Assembly: GCF_000218685.1 (NCBI RefSeq) | Contig: NW_006763290.1 | Coordinates: forward strand, 3,932,908 to 3,996,907 | Reading direction: 5' to 3' | Length of the DNA stretch: 64,000 nt | DNA from: Serpula lacrymans var. lacrymans S7.9 | Lineage: Eukaryota; Basidiomycota; Agaricomycetes; Boletales; Serpulaceae | Part shown: piece after piece, positions 34,043 through 44,239 of the stretch | Position numbering within the stretch: the stretch's first letter is position 1 | Layout: every line of letters starts with the position of its first letter | Translations under genes and position numbers: made by a program | Notes under the pieces: model-generated | What the model was told of the DNA's origin: nothing | Databases searched by the model: none | What the model saw: the letters and a program-made list of their open reading frames with translations, nothing else

Positions 34043-36913
34043 ATGTCTGACTCTGATCCCAAGTTCCATCCCTTGTCTGGCACTAACTACCCCCAGTGGA
34101 GTGGTGAAATGCAAGCTTGGTTGATGACCAAGGGACTGTGGAGGCTCATCTCTGGCGCTGAAAAGTGTCCTGGGACTGACGCTGAAGCAATAGAGAAATG
34201 GAAGTTGAGAGCTGAAAAGGCTGCTGGTGCATTATACCTCAATGTCACCAAAGAGCAGCGCATCCATTTTGATGGCATCATTGATGATCCTGTCAAGATC
34301 TGGGAGAAACTGGCAATTGTGCATGTCTCTAAGAAGCCTGGGACGAGATTTAATGCCTATGACGACTTCTTCTCTATCAGAAAGAAGGAGGACGAGTCCC
34401 TGCAGTCTCTCATGACCAGAATTGACGAAGGCATGCATCAGATTCAAAATCTTCGTCCTACTGGCTTCTCATTGTCTGAATTGGACGATGAATTGACATG
34501 CATGGCCATGATTAGGGCGCTTCCTGATCAATATGCCCACTTCACTTCATCTCTACTACTTCTGGGCACCTTGGACAAGACCCAGCTCAGGGATGCTTTC
34601 CTTGCTGAAGAGGTCAATTGCCGTCATCGTGCTGAAGTCGATTCTGCCTTGCATTCTTCATCTACCACTGCCAATAGCACCTGCACCCATTCTAACTGCC
34701 ATCATTGCAACCAATCCACCACCTCTACTCGCGTTCAGTGTGATTTCTGTGGTTTACTTGGTCATACCCAAGACAAATGCCACAGATACATTGCTAGTCG
34801 CCAACAGGCAGTGGAGGGTGCTAAGAATCGCTACAAGCGTGGCAATAAGGCTCAGGCAGGCTCCAGCAACTCTCAGAATACCTCTCAGCAGCCCAAATCT
34901 TCGCCCAACAATGCCAATTCATCTACTGTGGTCACTGAATCAGCTGGGAATGCAAGTCTTCATCCCATTCATCCCTCTGATCCTCATTGCCCTCTCCAAC
35001 TTGATGCTGACATTGATTGGAATGCAGACACAGGTGCCACTTCTCATATGACACCTCATCGTCATTGGATGCACCACTATACCCCATATTGTGTGCCAAT
35101 CAAGCTGGCTGATCACACTGTTGTCTATTCAGCTGGTGTTGGTACTGTGGTGTTTAATCCTGTGATGAATGGCAAAGTGGCTAGGGCTGTGGAATTCTCT
35201 AGAGTGCTCCATGTACCAGATCTTCGAAATAATCTCCTCTCAGTCTTGTATTTAACTCGTCAAAGTGGTTTCAATGTCACTATTTCGTCTCATTCCATGT
35301 CCTTTATGCGTGACAACACTCTCTTGTTCACTGCAACTATCAATGACAACAATGCAGCATTCCTTGATGGATCTACTGCTGCTTGTGTTGAATTGGGACA
35401 TTTTACTGCGACTATACCACTTGATTTGATGCTCTGGCATCGCAGATTGGCTCACCACCATCATGCTGATGTCAAGAGACTGATACAGAGAGATCTGATC
35501 ACTGGGCTTACACTGGAATCCAAGGCTGCTCCTGACCCTGTCTGTGAACCGTGCTTGTCTGGCAAGATGCATGCCAATCCATTCCCCTCATCTGATACTC
35601 GCTCTGCTCATCCTTTGGACCTCATCCATTCTGATGTACACCAAGTCTCTTCCCCCACATTCTCTGGTTATCGCTACTGGGTCACCTTCATTGACGATCA
35701 CAGTCGATTCCGTGTTGTTGTGCCTCTCAAGGCCAAGTCAGATGTCTTTGATGCTTTCAAGAGATTCAAGGCTTATGCTGAGACTCAATTGGAGCGTAAA
35801 ATCAAGGCTCTGCGCGATGACAAAGGGGGAGAGTACATGTCCAAGGAATTTGAGCAATTCACAGATGATCATGGGATTGTCAGACAGCATACCACCAGGA
35901 ACCGTCCTCAGCAGAATGGTGTGGCAGAGCGAGCAAACAGACTTCTGACTGAGCGTATCACTGCCATGTTATCAGAGTCTGCATTGCCTAACAGCTTCTG
36001 GGGTGAATGTCTGTCCGCTTTGGTGCACGTCTGGAACAGGTGTCCCACTGATGCAGTGGCCCATGCCACTCCATTTGAGTTGTGGTATGGACGCAAGCCT
36101 GACATGTCTCACCTTCGCGTTTGGGGCTGCACTGCCTATGTGCATGTGCAAAAGGACAAAAGAGGCGTCTTTGGCTCTCATATGGAGAAATGTGTGTTCA
36201 TTGGTTACCCTGAGGGATACAAGGGATGGAAATTCTACAATCCTACCACCAAGCACACTGTTATCTCTGAGAGAGCTGATTTTGATGAGCGCTACTTCCC
36301 TGGCTTAAAGAGGTCTTCTGACGATGTCCCGCCTCCACCTCCCACTCCACCTTCGCTATCCATGCCATTGGGCCTGATTGAGGATGTCCCTGCACCAGGT
36401 CCAGGGGGAGATATGGGCCCACCAGCTGCGCTTCAGCAGCCTCAACCATTGCCTGACAATGGGCCTCATTTGGACCTTGATGCAAAACCACCTGTGAATC
36501 AACCTCCTGAGCTTCCAAATCACCCTCCTCATCGCTCACCTTCTCCTGACTTGCCTATTGCACTGAGACGCCCTGTAAGGGCTAGGAGACCACCTAGACC
36601 ACGGTGGCTTCAACACAGACAACCTACTCCTGCCATTGAGAGTGATGACAGTGATTCTGAGGCAGTTGATGATGAAGTAGCACACTTTGGAGACTCTGCT
36701 GAGCCTAGGTCATTTGCAGATGCAATGAAGCGTCCTGATGCAGATAAATGGAGAGAGGCAGCCATGGAAGAGCTTCAAGCTCATGAGCGCAATGGTACTT
36801 GGTCACTAGTGGAACTACCTCCTGGAGTCAAGGCTATTGGTGGCACCAGTGTGGCCCCAGCGAGACAAGCACTAGGGTGCTTGATTCTGGTAAAAATAAA
36901 AATAAAAATATAG
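34043..36913 (+). CDS. Ty1/copia Gag-protease-integrase polyprotein, truncated at RT
   Basis: An uninterrupted 956-codon frame; the ATG at 34043 begins MSDSDPKFHPLSGTNYPQW, a typical copia Gag start. In order: Gag (1-220); zinc knuckle C233-x2-C236-x4-H241-x4-C246; protease DTGA with Asp329; GAG-pre-integrase His/Cys module (LWHRRLAHHHH ... CEPCLSGKMH); integrase core with Asp531, Asp593 and Glu629 (D-x61-D-x35-E, all kept); a Pro-rich linker (PPPPPTPPSL); then only the first residues of the RT domain (AMEELQAHERNGTWSLVELP). At about 36870 the sequence changes to a gypsy fragment, which supplies the last residues and stop. RT, RNase H and 3' LTR are absent, so it cannot copy itself; its integrase might still be made. 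Confidence 0.85.
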   Translation: MSDSDPKFHPLSGTNYPQWSGEMQAWLMTKGLWRLISGAEKCPGTDAEAIEKWKLRAEKAAGALYLNVTKEQRIHFDGIIDDPVKIWEKLAIVHVSKKPGTRFNAYDDFFSIRKKEDESLQSLMTRIDEGMHQIQNLRPTGFSLSELDDELTCMAMIRALPDQYAHFTSSLLLLGTLDKTQLRDAFLAEEVNCRHRAEVDSALHSSSTTANSTCTHSNCHHCNQSTTSTRVQCDFCGLLGHTQDKCHRYIASRQQAVEGAKNRYKRGNKAQAGSSNSQNTSQQPKSSPNNANSSTVVTESAGNASLHPIHPSDPHCPLQLDADIDWNADTGATSHMTPHRHWMHHYTPYCVPIKLADHTVVYSAGVGTVVFNPVMNGKVARAVEFSRVLHVPDLRNNLLSVLYLTRQSGFNVTISSHSMSFMRDNTLLFTATINDNNAAFLDGSTAACVELGHFTATIPLDLMLWHRRLAHHHHADVKRLIQRDLITGLTLESKAAPDPVCEPCLSGKMHANPFPSSDTRSAHPLDLIHSDVHQVSSPTFSGYRYWVTFIDDHSRFRVVVPLKAKSDVFDAFKRFKAYAETQLERKIKALRDDKGGEYMSKEFEQFTDDHGIVRQHTTRNRPQQNGVAERANRLLTERITAMLSESALPNSFWGECLSALVHVWNRCPTDAVAHATPFELWYGRKPDMSHLRVWGCTAYVHVQKDKRGVFGSHMEKCVFIGYPEGYKGWKFYNPTTKHTVISERADFDERYFPGLKRSSDDVPPPPPTPPSLSMPLGLIEDVPAPGPGGDMGPPAALQQPQPLPDNGPHLDLDAKPPVNQPPELPNHPPHRSPSPDLPIALRRPVRARRPPRPRWLQHRQPTPAIESDDSDSEAVDDEVAHFGDSAEPRSFADAMKRPDADKWREAAMEELQAHERNGTWSLVELPPGVKAIGGTSVAPARQALGCLILVKIKIKI

Positions 36914-37703
36914 AAAATTGTAAAGTAGAAAAACATGTTTCTTTTGATGTCTCTTCTTCTTCTTCTCCGGAGCCACTTTCCAACCAAATCCCAAGGTGTG
37001 CGTTGATGTGCACATATTTATTCCAAAGAGACATCTATTCAGATGTTGGTGTGGAAGACCTTGCCTGGGGCATAGTACACCCAACCAGCACACTGCTTGA
37101 TTCAGGGGCTAACAGTATCTTCATAGATCAGGTCTGGGCAGAGCAAATTAAACTCCCCCTTGTAAAATTAGATGTATCTATTCCCGTCTATAACATTGAC
37201 GGTACACTTAACGCAGGTGGCTGCATTACGCACAAATGTTCTTTTGTTGTCGAGTACCAAGGACACAGAGAATGAGTCACTGCCAAAGCTACCCAACTAG
37301 GGAAGATTAATTTAATCTTAGGCTGGACCTGGTTATTTAAACACAATCCTGAGATCGACTGGCAGACAGGGGTTGTCACATTGTCATGTTGCCCTCAGGA
37401 GTGTGATGACTTGGGTAAGCCGAGTCAAGTCCGTCAAACTGAGCTTGACAAAAGGATAAACACTGGTCACGTTTATGCCAAACTCAGATCTTTGGATAAA
37501 ATTGACAATGACAATGACAAAGTGAAACCTGAGGAAGGGATTAAGAGGCTGGTACCTCCAGAGTACCATGACTTCTGGAAAGTCTTTTCAAAACATAAAT
37601 CTGAATGCTTCCCAGACATGTTCAAACCTAGAAAGGGACACATACCTCTCTGCTCCCAAAAGAGATGAGATTTCTAGTTTCATAGATGAACAGCTAAGGA
37701 ACC
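36868..37703 (+). pseudogene. Ty3/gypsy protease and pre-RT fragment, copy 1
   Basis: It parallels 45268-46050. It begins at GGGTGCTTGATTCTGG, then reads KHVSFDVSSSSS, a retropepsin LLDSGANSIFIDQVW (about 37096), VYNIDGTLNAGG, a stop at 37273-37275, LILGWTWLFKHNPEIDW, and the conserved pre-RT stretch LVPPEYHDFWKVFSKHKSE. It ends at 37703 where copy 2 continues toward RT. No LTR or target duplication marks the junction with the copia ORF at 36868, suggesting recombination or a 5'-and-3' truncated insertion. Confidence 0.7.
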
Positions 37704-38531
37704 TTAGAGCATGTTGTTGTGGCCCTTCAAATCTGGTCTGATGCCACAATTCACAGCTCCCACATCCTTTTCAAGATTTTTGTGCATCCTATACTGGACA
37801 CAAAACATCTCCTTCAGCTTTCATGACACACTGCCACCATGAATTCTTCTATCATAGGTACAGTGGAAATACTATGATGAAGAGTTCAGAGAAGCTTATA
37901 AACATGGTATCATAATACCCTGATATGGTGGGATTAGATGTAGGTTTTTCCCTTGCTTCTTTACTTACTCAGCAGACTATCCAGAAAAGTGAGTAGTCCA
38001 TTTTACAATGCTCACATTGCTATCAATTCATCCTTCATCTAAGGTCTTGTTGGCTAGCATTCAAAACTTGGGGGGTGACCTTTCCCATGCTGCCTGATTT
38101 TGGTCACTTGTGCACACAACTTTGTTATGTCACACAATTCAATGCAACAGACTTTACTTGCTTGCATACACAATGAGTGCCACCAGCAAAAAGTTGCCAA
38201 TGCTCAGGAGCTTATTTACCACAAGCAATATGCAATAAATAACACCATTGTGGAGAATTTTCTTAAGGAAGAGTCACTGGTTGCGACAGCAGTAAGTTGA
38301 TTATTTCTAAAAGCCACTCACATGTCATGTCTAATAATTCTATCTGGGCTGCAGATTGCACTTTCTGGAAACTTGTCATTCCTCAGGGTTAACATGTATA
38401 TCATGTTCACTGTAGACCTTATGCACAAGATTGAGCTTGGTGTTTGGAAAACACTATGTTCCCACCTCCTCAGAATGCTGGGCACCTGCAACACAAGGCT
38501 TCTATATGAGTTGGATTACAGGTGTGCTAAG

Positions 38532-39823
38532 TGCCATATCCATGCTGCAGGCTGTGGTTTCCGGACCTCCAAACAGTCAAAAACCCCCAAGTCCAAACTC
38601 CCAAATCTTCAGCACTCTCAGAATTATGCTCCTCGTGCTCTGTCATTTGGCATAGCCCTGCACCTTACCTCCACATGGTACTCCAGATATCCACTCTGAT
38701 TCTCCTGCCCCAGATTTCTAGTCTGCCATACATTTCCTCCACACGTTCTATATTCCTCATGGACTCTGTATTTAGACCTTATGGTATACTCACCTCACAT
38801 ACAATTTCCTCCTTGCTAGATAGTCGTCTGCATGGAACTCTGTACCTACATTACAGGTTACTCATTACAAACTCCAATACCTCTAATAATATATAAGCTG
38901 TAGTTTTTGTACTCTGTTCCCGCAGTTCAAATATCAACTAATTCCTCCACTTTTTTACCCAAGTCTTCTTCTAAGTTTTCCTGTCTTTCTCCAAAGGGCC
39001 ATTACTCCACTCCACTTTTATCCTCTACTCTCACCATTCCTGTCAGAACTATGACCTTACAGAGTGTTTGAAGTTATGGAGTACGGAGATGGAGTATGGG
39101 GGCAACGGAGTACGAGATGGGGAATTGGCTTAGCTTGTGCGTTAGGCCCTTCCGTGGACTTTGGTCCCTAACTCGACAAAAATGGACAGAGCAGAGTAGA
39201 GGATGAAAAGGGAGCAGAGTAAAGATCCTTTGGAAAAGGATTAGAAAGACTTAAAAAGGAAAAAGGTGAGGGAGTGTGGTTGATATTTGAACTGCAGGAA
39301 CAGAGTACAGGAGCTACAACTTATATACTGTAGGAGAAGTAGGGGCTTGTAAGGAGTAACTCATAATGTAGGTACGTAGTTCCATGCAGACAATTATCTA
39401 GCAAGGGAGAAACATATGTGCAAGAAGTGTATCATAAGGTCTAAACTACAAAGTCCATGAAGAGTACGAGAATGTGCATAGAATAGCATATGATGGACTA
39501 GAAGTTTGATGCAGGGGTATTGGAACAGGAGTCCAGAGTACCATATGGGGGTGGGGCACAGGGCTATGCCAACTGGCAGGTTATAATCCCGAGAATACCA
39601 AAGATTTGGGAGGTTCAGACTTGAGGATACATCTCCTTTGGAGATGTTGGAGTCCTATTCTCCGGTACGGATATGATAATTCCCTCTATTGAGTTAGGAA
39701 CCAAAGTCCACGGAAGGGCCTAGCACACGAGCTAAGCTAACTCCCAACCTCATACTCTGTTCCACTCCCCAATGCACCTCTGTCCTCCAAACTCCAATTA
39801 CTCCAAAGGTCAAGGTTCTGACA
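38532..39823 (-). mobile_element. Solo LTR, family E, outer copy (holds a second copy)
   Basis: On the plus strand it starts TGCCATATCC and ends GGTTCTGACA, flanked on both sides by CTAAG (38527-38531, 39824-39828), a perfect 5-bp duplication. Removing the inner LTR (39041-39678 plus one ATTCC) leaves about 649 bp. It splits the Plavaka transposase between ELDYR and the REVPTFG block. The element orientation is minus (TGTCAGAAC at 39823). Confidence 0.85.
39041..39678 (+). mobile_element. Solo LTR, family E, inner copy
   Basis: The 638-bp sequence runs from TGTCAGAACTATGACCTTAC to CGGATATGATA, with a perfect 5-bp duplication ATTCC (39036-39040, 39679-39683). It lies in the opposite orientation to the LTR it interrupts, so the region forms a large imperfect palindrome. 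The uninterrupted site can be compared with the family E LTR at 42767-43304 (around 43170). Confidence 0.9.
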
Positions 39824-41410
39824 CTAAGTATCAATGCCCTAGTGTTCTCCACTAAATTGAATGATTTACAAGATACAGAGAAGTGCCAACATTTGGTAGT
39901 TCTACTATCAGGTGTTTCCTAAATAATTGTTCAGAAATGAGAGAAATGGTGGTACACAACTCCAAAGACCTCTTACAAGTACATAAAACTGTGTTGTGGC
40001 CCAATACTAACATTATTCTAGGGTCAGCTTGAACATTGCACACTGAAAGCTTGGTATGCACGCACAAGCTGTAAGAAATACCTCCAGCAAATTGCCCATA
40101 TCAAATAATGAGAATACTGAATATGTTGTATTTGTGAACAGATAGGCCAAAATAAACAGGCAGAATCTCAGGATAAAGCTTGCTTTCTAGAAATGCACCA
40201 CACTATTGGCAAAACTCAAAATGATCCTATTGGTATTCTTCATAGATATAGTGGTGATCCAGCAGTTAAGGTCAAAATTTCTTACATATCCATATCACTA
40301 TCCTCAAACTCACATCCATTCCCAGGACTTTATAACAAGACTGAAACAATACTTACTTCTTTGCATCTGAGAAAAAATTCAAGAAGAGATTGAAGCCAAG
40401 AGCAATCAAGATATTTTACTGCCACAAGCTTTCCCCAAAAATACAGATAGACAGAGTACTACTGGGGATGCTCCGATGTGGGACCATGTACTTTTCAAAG
40501 GTAACCACCTCTACCAACACAGTATCATTCAATTTAACTATACAACTTAAAATGCCCGGCAGGCACAGGATATAGTCAATCCACACACTCCACACCAGGA
40601 TATCATGGTTCTTGCCAACACAGATGCAGCTGATGACAGATCTCCCACACTGCATCCCTTCCTGTATGCACGGTCACTCAGTATCTTCCATGCAAATGTT
40701 GTGTATATAGGTTCCAACTTGCTTGACTAAAATTCTGGGAGAATAAAGGTGCCGTGGGTGAGATAGTTCAAGCTGGCAGAGAAGGAGGATGGTCAGCAGA
40801 CTCATAATTTGGATCAAGTGCATTTTCTTCCAATGGCAGATGAAGATAAAGATGCATTTGGTTCTCTAGATCCAAAGGATGTGCTCCGTAGCTGCTATTT
40901 TATCCCATCTTTTGCAGAGGGCAAGGTTCACGCAGATAGCATTGGTATTTCTCCTTACACTTTGGATGCTAACAACTGGTGCCTCTACTATGTAAACTGG
41001 TGTATTCTATTTATTACTTGCTAATAACCTACTAACTATTTGTAGTTTTGTTGATCACAACATGCTCATGCATTACCATCTCAACCTAGGAGTGGGCCAC
41101 ATGTATAATATTGGGGCTGCTACATACTTGCATACCCGCTAAAAATCTAGCATATAATGTTAAACAGCCAAAAACAGCTGGCATATATGACTCTGAGCAA
41201 TACCCAGAGCCGCATATCCAGGACCATACTGACAGTAGCAACATTCTGGAAATTGCTGATTCAAACTTAGTAAACCATATCCAAGACTTCAACTATTCCT
41301 CTGACAGTAATAGCTCACAAACCAGTGATGCTAGTGAGGTTAGAGAGGAAGACCTACTAGCATTGGATGATATGTATGGACCTAGTTATGGATATGAAGT
41401 CTTCTATGAA

Positions 41411-41879
41411 TAATGATATATATATATATATTGGCAGCTATGACCATAAACATTGTGACACAATGACTCTTGCTACAGTTGGTGATTTGATAGTCTTGTG
41501 TCAGGTCAGCCAACTTTACTTGGCTGACAAACTTATAATGCATGTGCAAAGCCAATAACATTACCTTCTCTGACAGATCAATAGATGGTATGAAATGTAC
41601 GTGACAAATCTTTGACAGTTTCACATTAGTCTGGTAAACCATGGCCATAGCTGATAGTTATTAGTTGGTTAAGTAGTATTGGTCTGAGTAATATGTACTA
41701 TTTTTCAGCCATTTATCATTTTTTGACAATCCTTATTTTGCTATAGCCCTGCATACCATTGCGACATTGATCTGGTATGCATTGATATATCCTGATAACT
41801 AGCTATGAATACATATCACATTGGTATCTGCCTGTCACATGTGCCTGGGAACACTAGGTTCTCCCCATTTTCCTGATGC
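41411..41879. other. AT-rich spacer after the Plavaka pseudogene
   Basis: Contains an (AT)n run at 41416-41431. No gene is seen; the far end of the Plavaka element should lie here, but no terminal repeat is recognised. Confidence 0.3.
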
Positions 41880-42115
41880 CCAGTCCACTTTGGTCAGGCA
41901 TTTTTGGCACATCCCCCTCTCTGCACTAATCTCTAGGGTGCTTGCAGCACCTGTGTCCACTTTGGTAGGGCGCCTTTGGCACCTCCCTCTCTGTACTGTA
42001 TTTCTCTGTCTAGGGTGCCTGCCCTAGTCCACATCAGGCATCTTCAGCATTTCCCCCTCTGTATATCACTATACTACTCTCTAGGGTTCCTGCATCCCCG
42101 TCTCTTTTGGTGGTT
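41880..42115 (+). repeat. Degenerate tandem repeats, unit about 72 bp
   Basis: About three and a half imperfect units each contain GTCCACTTTGG, then (T)GGCACxTCCC-CTCTCTG, then CTCTAGGGTGC. The units start near 41883, 41955, 42030 and 42103. The array is pyrimidine-rich, non-coding, and precedes the solo LTR at 42208. Confidence 0.6.
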
Positions 42116-42207
42116 AGCACCCACAGTCTCAACCACTCCATCTTTAGGGTCAGAGGACCATGAAAGGGATCCCACATGGGAAACCATGTGAGCATTGCTG
42201 AGCTAAG

Positions 42208-42472
42208 TGTTAGTTTTGGTGATTCTGCACCTTTGTGCTACCTATATATTTTCATTCCTTTCTCTATCTATTCTTCTATTATTCACTATTGATTGTGTTC
42301 TCTATTATTTCGCCTTTGTGGCTGCTTTGTTTACCTTTGTTTACCAAACTTCGGACAGTACTGCTGAGTCCAATGCTTCCTATTCTCTAGTTACTCACAT
42401 TGGACTCTAGTTCCAGTCCCTGATTGCTCTCAGCAAGTGGCTAGACACTTCCTTCAAGCTTTGTTCTTAATA
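42208..42472 (+). mobile_element. Solo LTR, family A, short variant
   Basis: The 265-bp sequence runs TGTTAGTTTTGG to TTCTTAATA, with a perfect 5-bp duplication CTAAG (42203-42207, 42473-42477). It lacks the 55-bp internal duplication present in the other two family A LTRs. Confidence 0.9.
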
Positions 42473-42678
42473 CTAAGTGACAGTCCCACCCTTGGTCCAT
42501 TCTAGTGTATGATTAGTGAAAATTTGACAAACTATTACATGGAATTATCTTGTACAATAAGCAATAAAATGAACGACTCAAAGATAATTCCAATAACACA
42601 GTCAATAATGTTATGTAATGGATAGCTGCCTTTATGATTTACTGGAAATACTACCACATATACAGTATTTTTGGCATC
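42473..42678. other. Unassigned AT-rich sequence
   Basis: Nothing is recognised between the solo LTR and the E-box repeat fragment at 42679-42766 (GTCACGTGACTGATCATGTG). Confidence 0.3.
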
Positions 42679-42766
42679 TATTTTTACTTTCACTTTTATT
42701 TCCCTTGTCTTTTTCTGTTATTATTCGGGCTTTTACTTTTGGAAGTCACGTGACTGATCATGTGAC
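42679..42766 (+). repeat. E-box-rich repeat, partial third copy
   Basis: It matches the middle of 11822-12060, with TTTTACTTT runs and GTCACGTGACTGATCATGTG. It is cut on the right by the family E LTR. Confidence 0.5.
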
Positions 42767-43304
42767 TGTCATATCCATGCCACAAGCTATGATTTCAAAA
42801 GGTCAGAGATCCTCAAGTCCAAACTGCCAAATCTTTAGTACTCTCAGAATCACGCTCCTCGTGCTCTGCCACTTGGCATAGCCCTGTACCATATTACTCA
42901 CAGACTCTGTAGTTAGACCATATGGTACACTCCCCTCACATATATTTTCCCCTGGCTAGATCATTGTCCGCATGGAACTCTGTACCTATATTACTAGCTA
43001 CTTCTTACAAACTCCCATCCCTCTAATAGTATATAAGTCATAGCTCCTGTACTCCATTCCTGCAGTTCAAATATCAACTAGTTCCTACCACCTTTATTCA
43101 TGTCTTTTCTAAGTTTTCCAGTTCTTCTCTGAAAGACCTTTAGTCCACTCCACCTTTCATCCTCTACTCTCACCTGTTCACTCCATCGAGTTAGGGACCA
43201 AGGTCTGCGGAAGGGCCTAGCACACAAGCTAAGTCAATTACCAACCTTGTACTGCATTCCGCTCCCCACCTCATCTCCACACTCTGAAGGTCATGGTCCT
43301 GACA
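42767..43304 (-). mobile_element. Solo LTR, family E, third copy
   Basis: 538 bp, plus-strand ends TGTCATATCC and GGTCCTGACA. It follows the outer copy at 38532-39823 along its length, with about 100 bp missing near the left end. The flanks GTGAC / CAGAC agree at only 3 of 5 positions. Confidence 0.75.
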
Positions 43305-43456
43305 CAGACCTATCATGTGTTAGAATATACTCTGACATACCAATACTCCATAGGACAATACCTCTGATTTGTAAGCCAGCCCAGTATGCAGCAGCTATTC
43401 TGTGTAAGATGTCCGTGGTTGCATGTCATGTTTAAGATCCTACATTGTATAACCTT

Positions 43457-43529
43457 GGCCATATAGCTCAATTGATAGAGCAGCTGGCATGTATCCAGAA
43501 GGTTCCAGGTTCAATCCCTGGTCTGGTCA
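43457..43529 (+). repeat. tRNA-like sequence (probable tRNA pseudogene or SINE head)
   Basis: It is exactly 73 nt and folds as a cloverleaf. The acceptor GGCCATA pairs with TCTGGTC at 6 of 7 positions (one wobble). The D-arm is GCTC/GAGC. The anticodon stem pairs 4 of 5. The T-arm CCAGG-TTCAATC-CCTGG is perfect. The loop CATGTAT has A where tRNAs have an invariant U33, so a working tRNA (it would be Thr-UGU) is unlikely. Its neighbours are repeats on both sides. Confidence 0.55.
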
Positions 43530-43548
43530 ATATCCAATTTTATCATCA

Positions 43549-43871
43549 TGTGGCTGGTCACATGATATGACATCATATCTTTACTTACCCAGCAATAATA
43601 TCATATAGAATACAATGGAACACTATAGAATATTTACCCTATATTACAGTACCACATGTATTTAGGTATAAATACCCCTACTATTCTGAGTCTACCAACT
43701 ATATCTTCCATTCATCACTACTTTTTGAATTACTGTGTGTGCACCAGAGTCTACAAGCTTTGGGTATTGTCACACTGGGACTTGCTCTACCATTACTCCC
43801 TTGCACATTGTGCAAGAGCCAGACCACAGGCTCAAGTGGAATTATCATATACTCAGACCTCAGAGTTAACA
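43549..43871 (+). mobile_element. Possible 5' LTR of the gypsy element
   Basis: A stretch bounded by TGTGGCTGG and GAGTTAACA, with a TATA-like GGTATAAATACC at 43671, lies upstream of gypsy gag. No second copy exists in the window, so the limits rest on the TG...CA ends only. Confidence 0.3.
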
Positions 43872-44239
43872 GGAGTTTCCCAATATTGATGGTGAAGATT
43901 GTTTGCTAGAAAACCATATATAAACAAACTAACAAAACAATCCTCCCAGATTCCATGGAACTTATTTATGGGCTTTGCCTCCTAGAACAGTGGGTGGTCT
44001 GGTTGTTTGTGGGATGGTATATATAATAATCCTTCTAAGTAAAACCCTGAGATGTGTGTCTGTGGGTTTGGAGGAGGATGGATAGTTGGAAGTTGGAAGA
44101 TAGGGGCTTTTTTAGACTATACTTTTTACCTTTTTCAACTATCATATGTGTGGGTAGTCAGAAATTGAGATCCAATATCCTGCTGGGAAGAGGTAGATCT
44201 ACAGAACAGCTAGCAGGGACGCCCAGTTACTTCCTTTTA

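Larger units (their letters stand above)
37704..41410 (+). pseudogene. Plavaka-type (CACTA superfamily) transposase, pseudogene
   Basis: Left part (37700-38531): EEFREAYKHGIIIP; FFPCFFTYSADYPEK; an intron-like gap; VLLASIQNLGG; then MFTVDLMHKIELGVWKTLCS; and LLRMLGTCNTRLLYELDYR. The protein sense is then cut by nested LTRs (38532-39823) and resumes with REVPTFGSSTIRCFLNNCSE, SEMREMVVHNSKDLLQ, and later LHPFLYARSLSIFHANVVYI, DAFGSLDPKDVLRSCYFIPS, VDHNMLMHYHLNLGVGHMYN, and an acidic tail (41136-41410). This order, with DLMHxxELGVWK and the C-terminal FVDxxMLMxYHxxLGVGH, is that of Plavaka transposases. Several stops and frame changes are present. Terminal repeats were not found. Confidence 0.75.

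Noticed and set aside
35252..36539. Minus- and plus-strand open frames inside the copia polyprotein
   Set aside because: They overlap a clearly coding frame with intact protease and integrase motifs and carry no motif themselves.
43457..43529. Functional tRNA-Thr gene
   Set aside because: The length and arms fit, but position 33 is A, the first anticodon-stem pair is mismatched, and no poly-T terminator follows closely. Listed as tRNA-like only.
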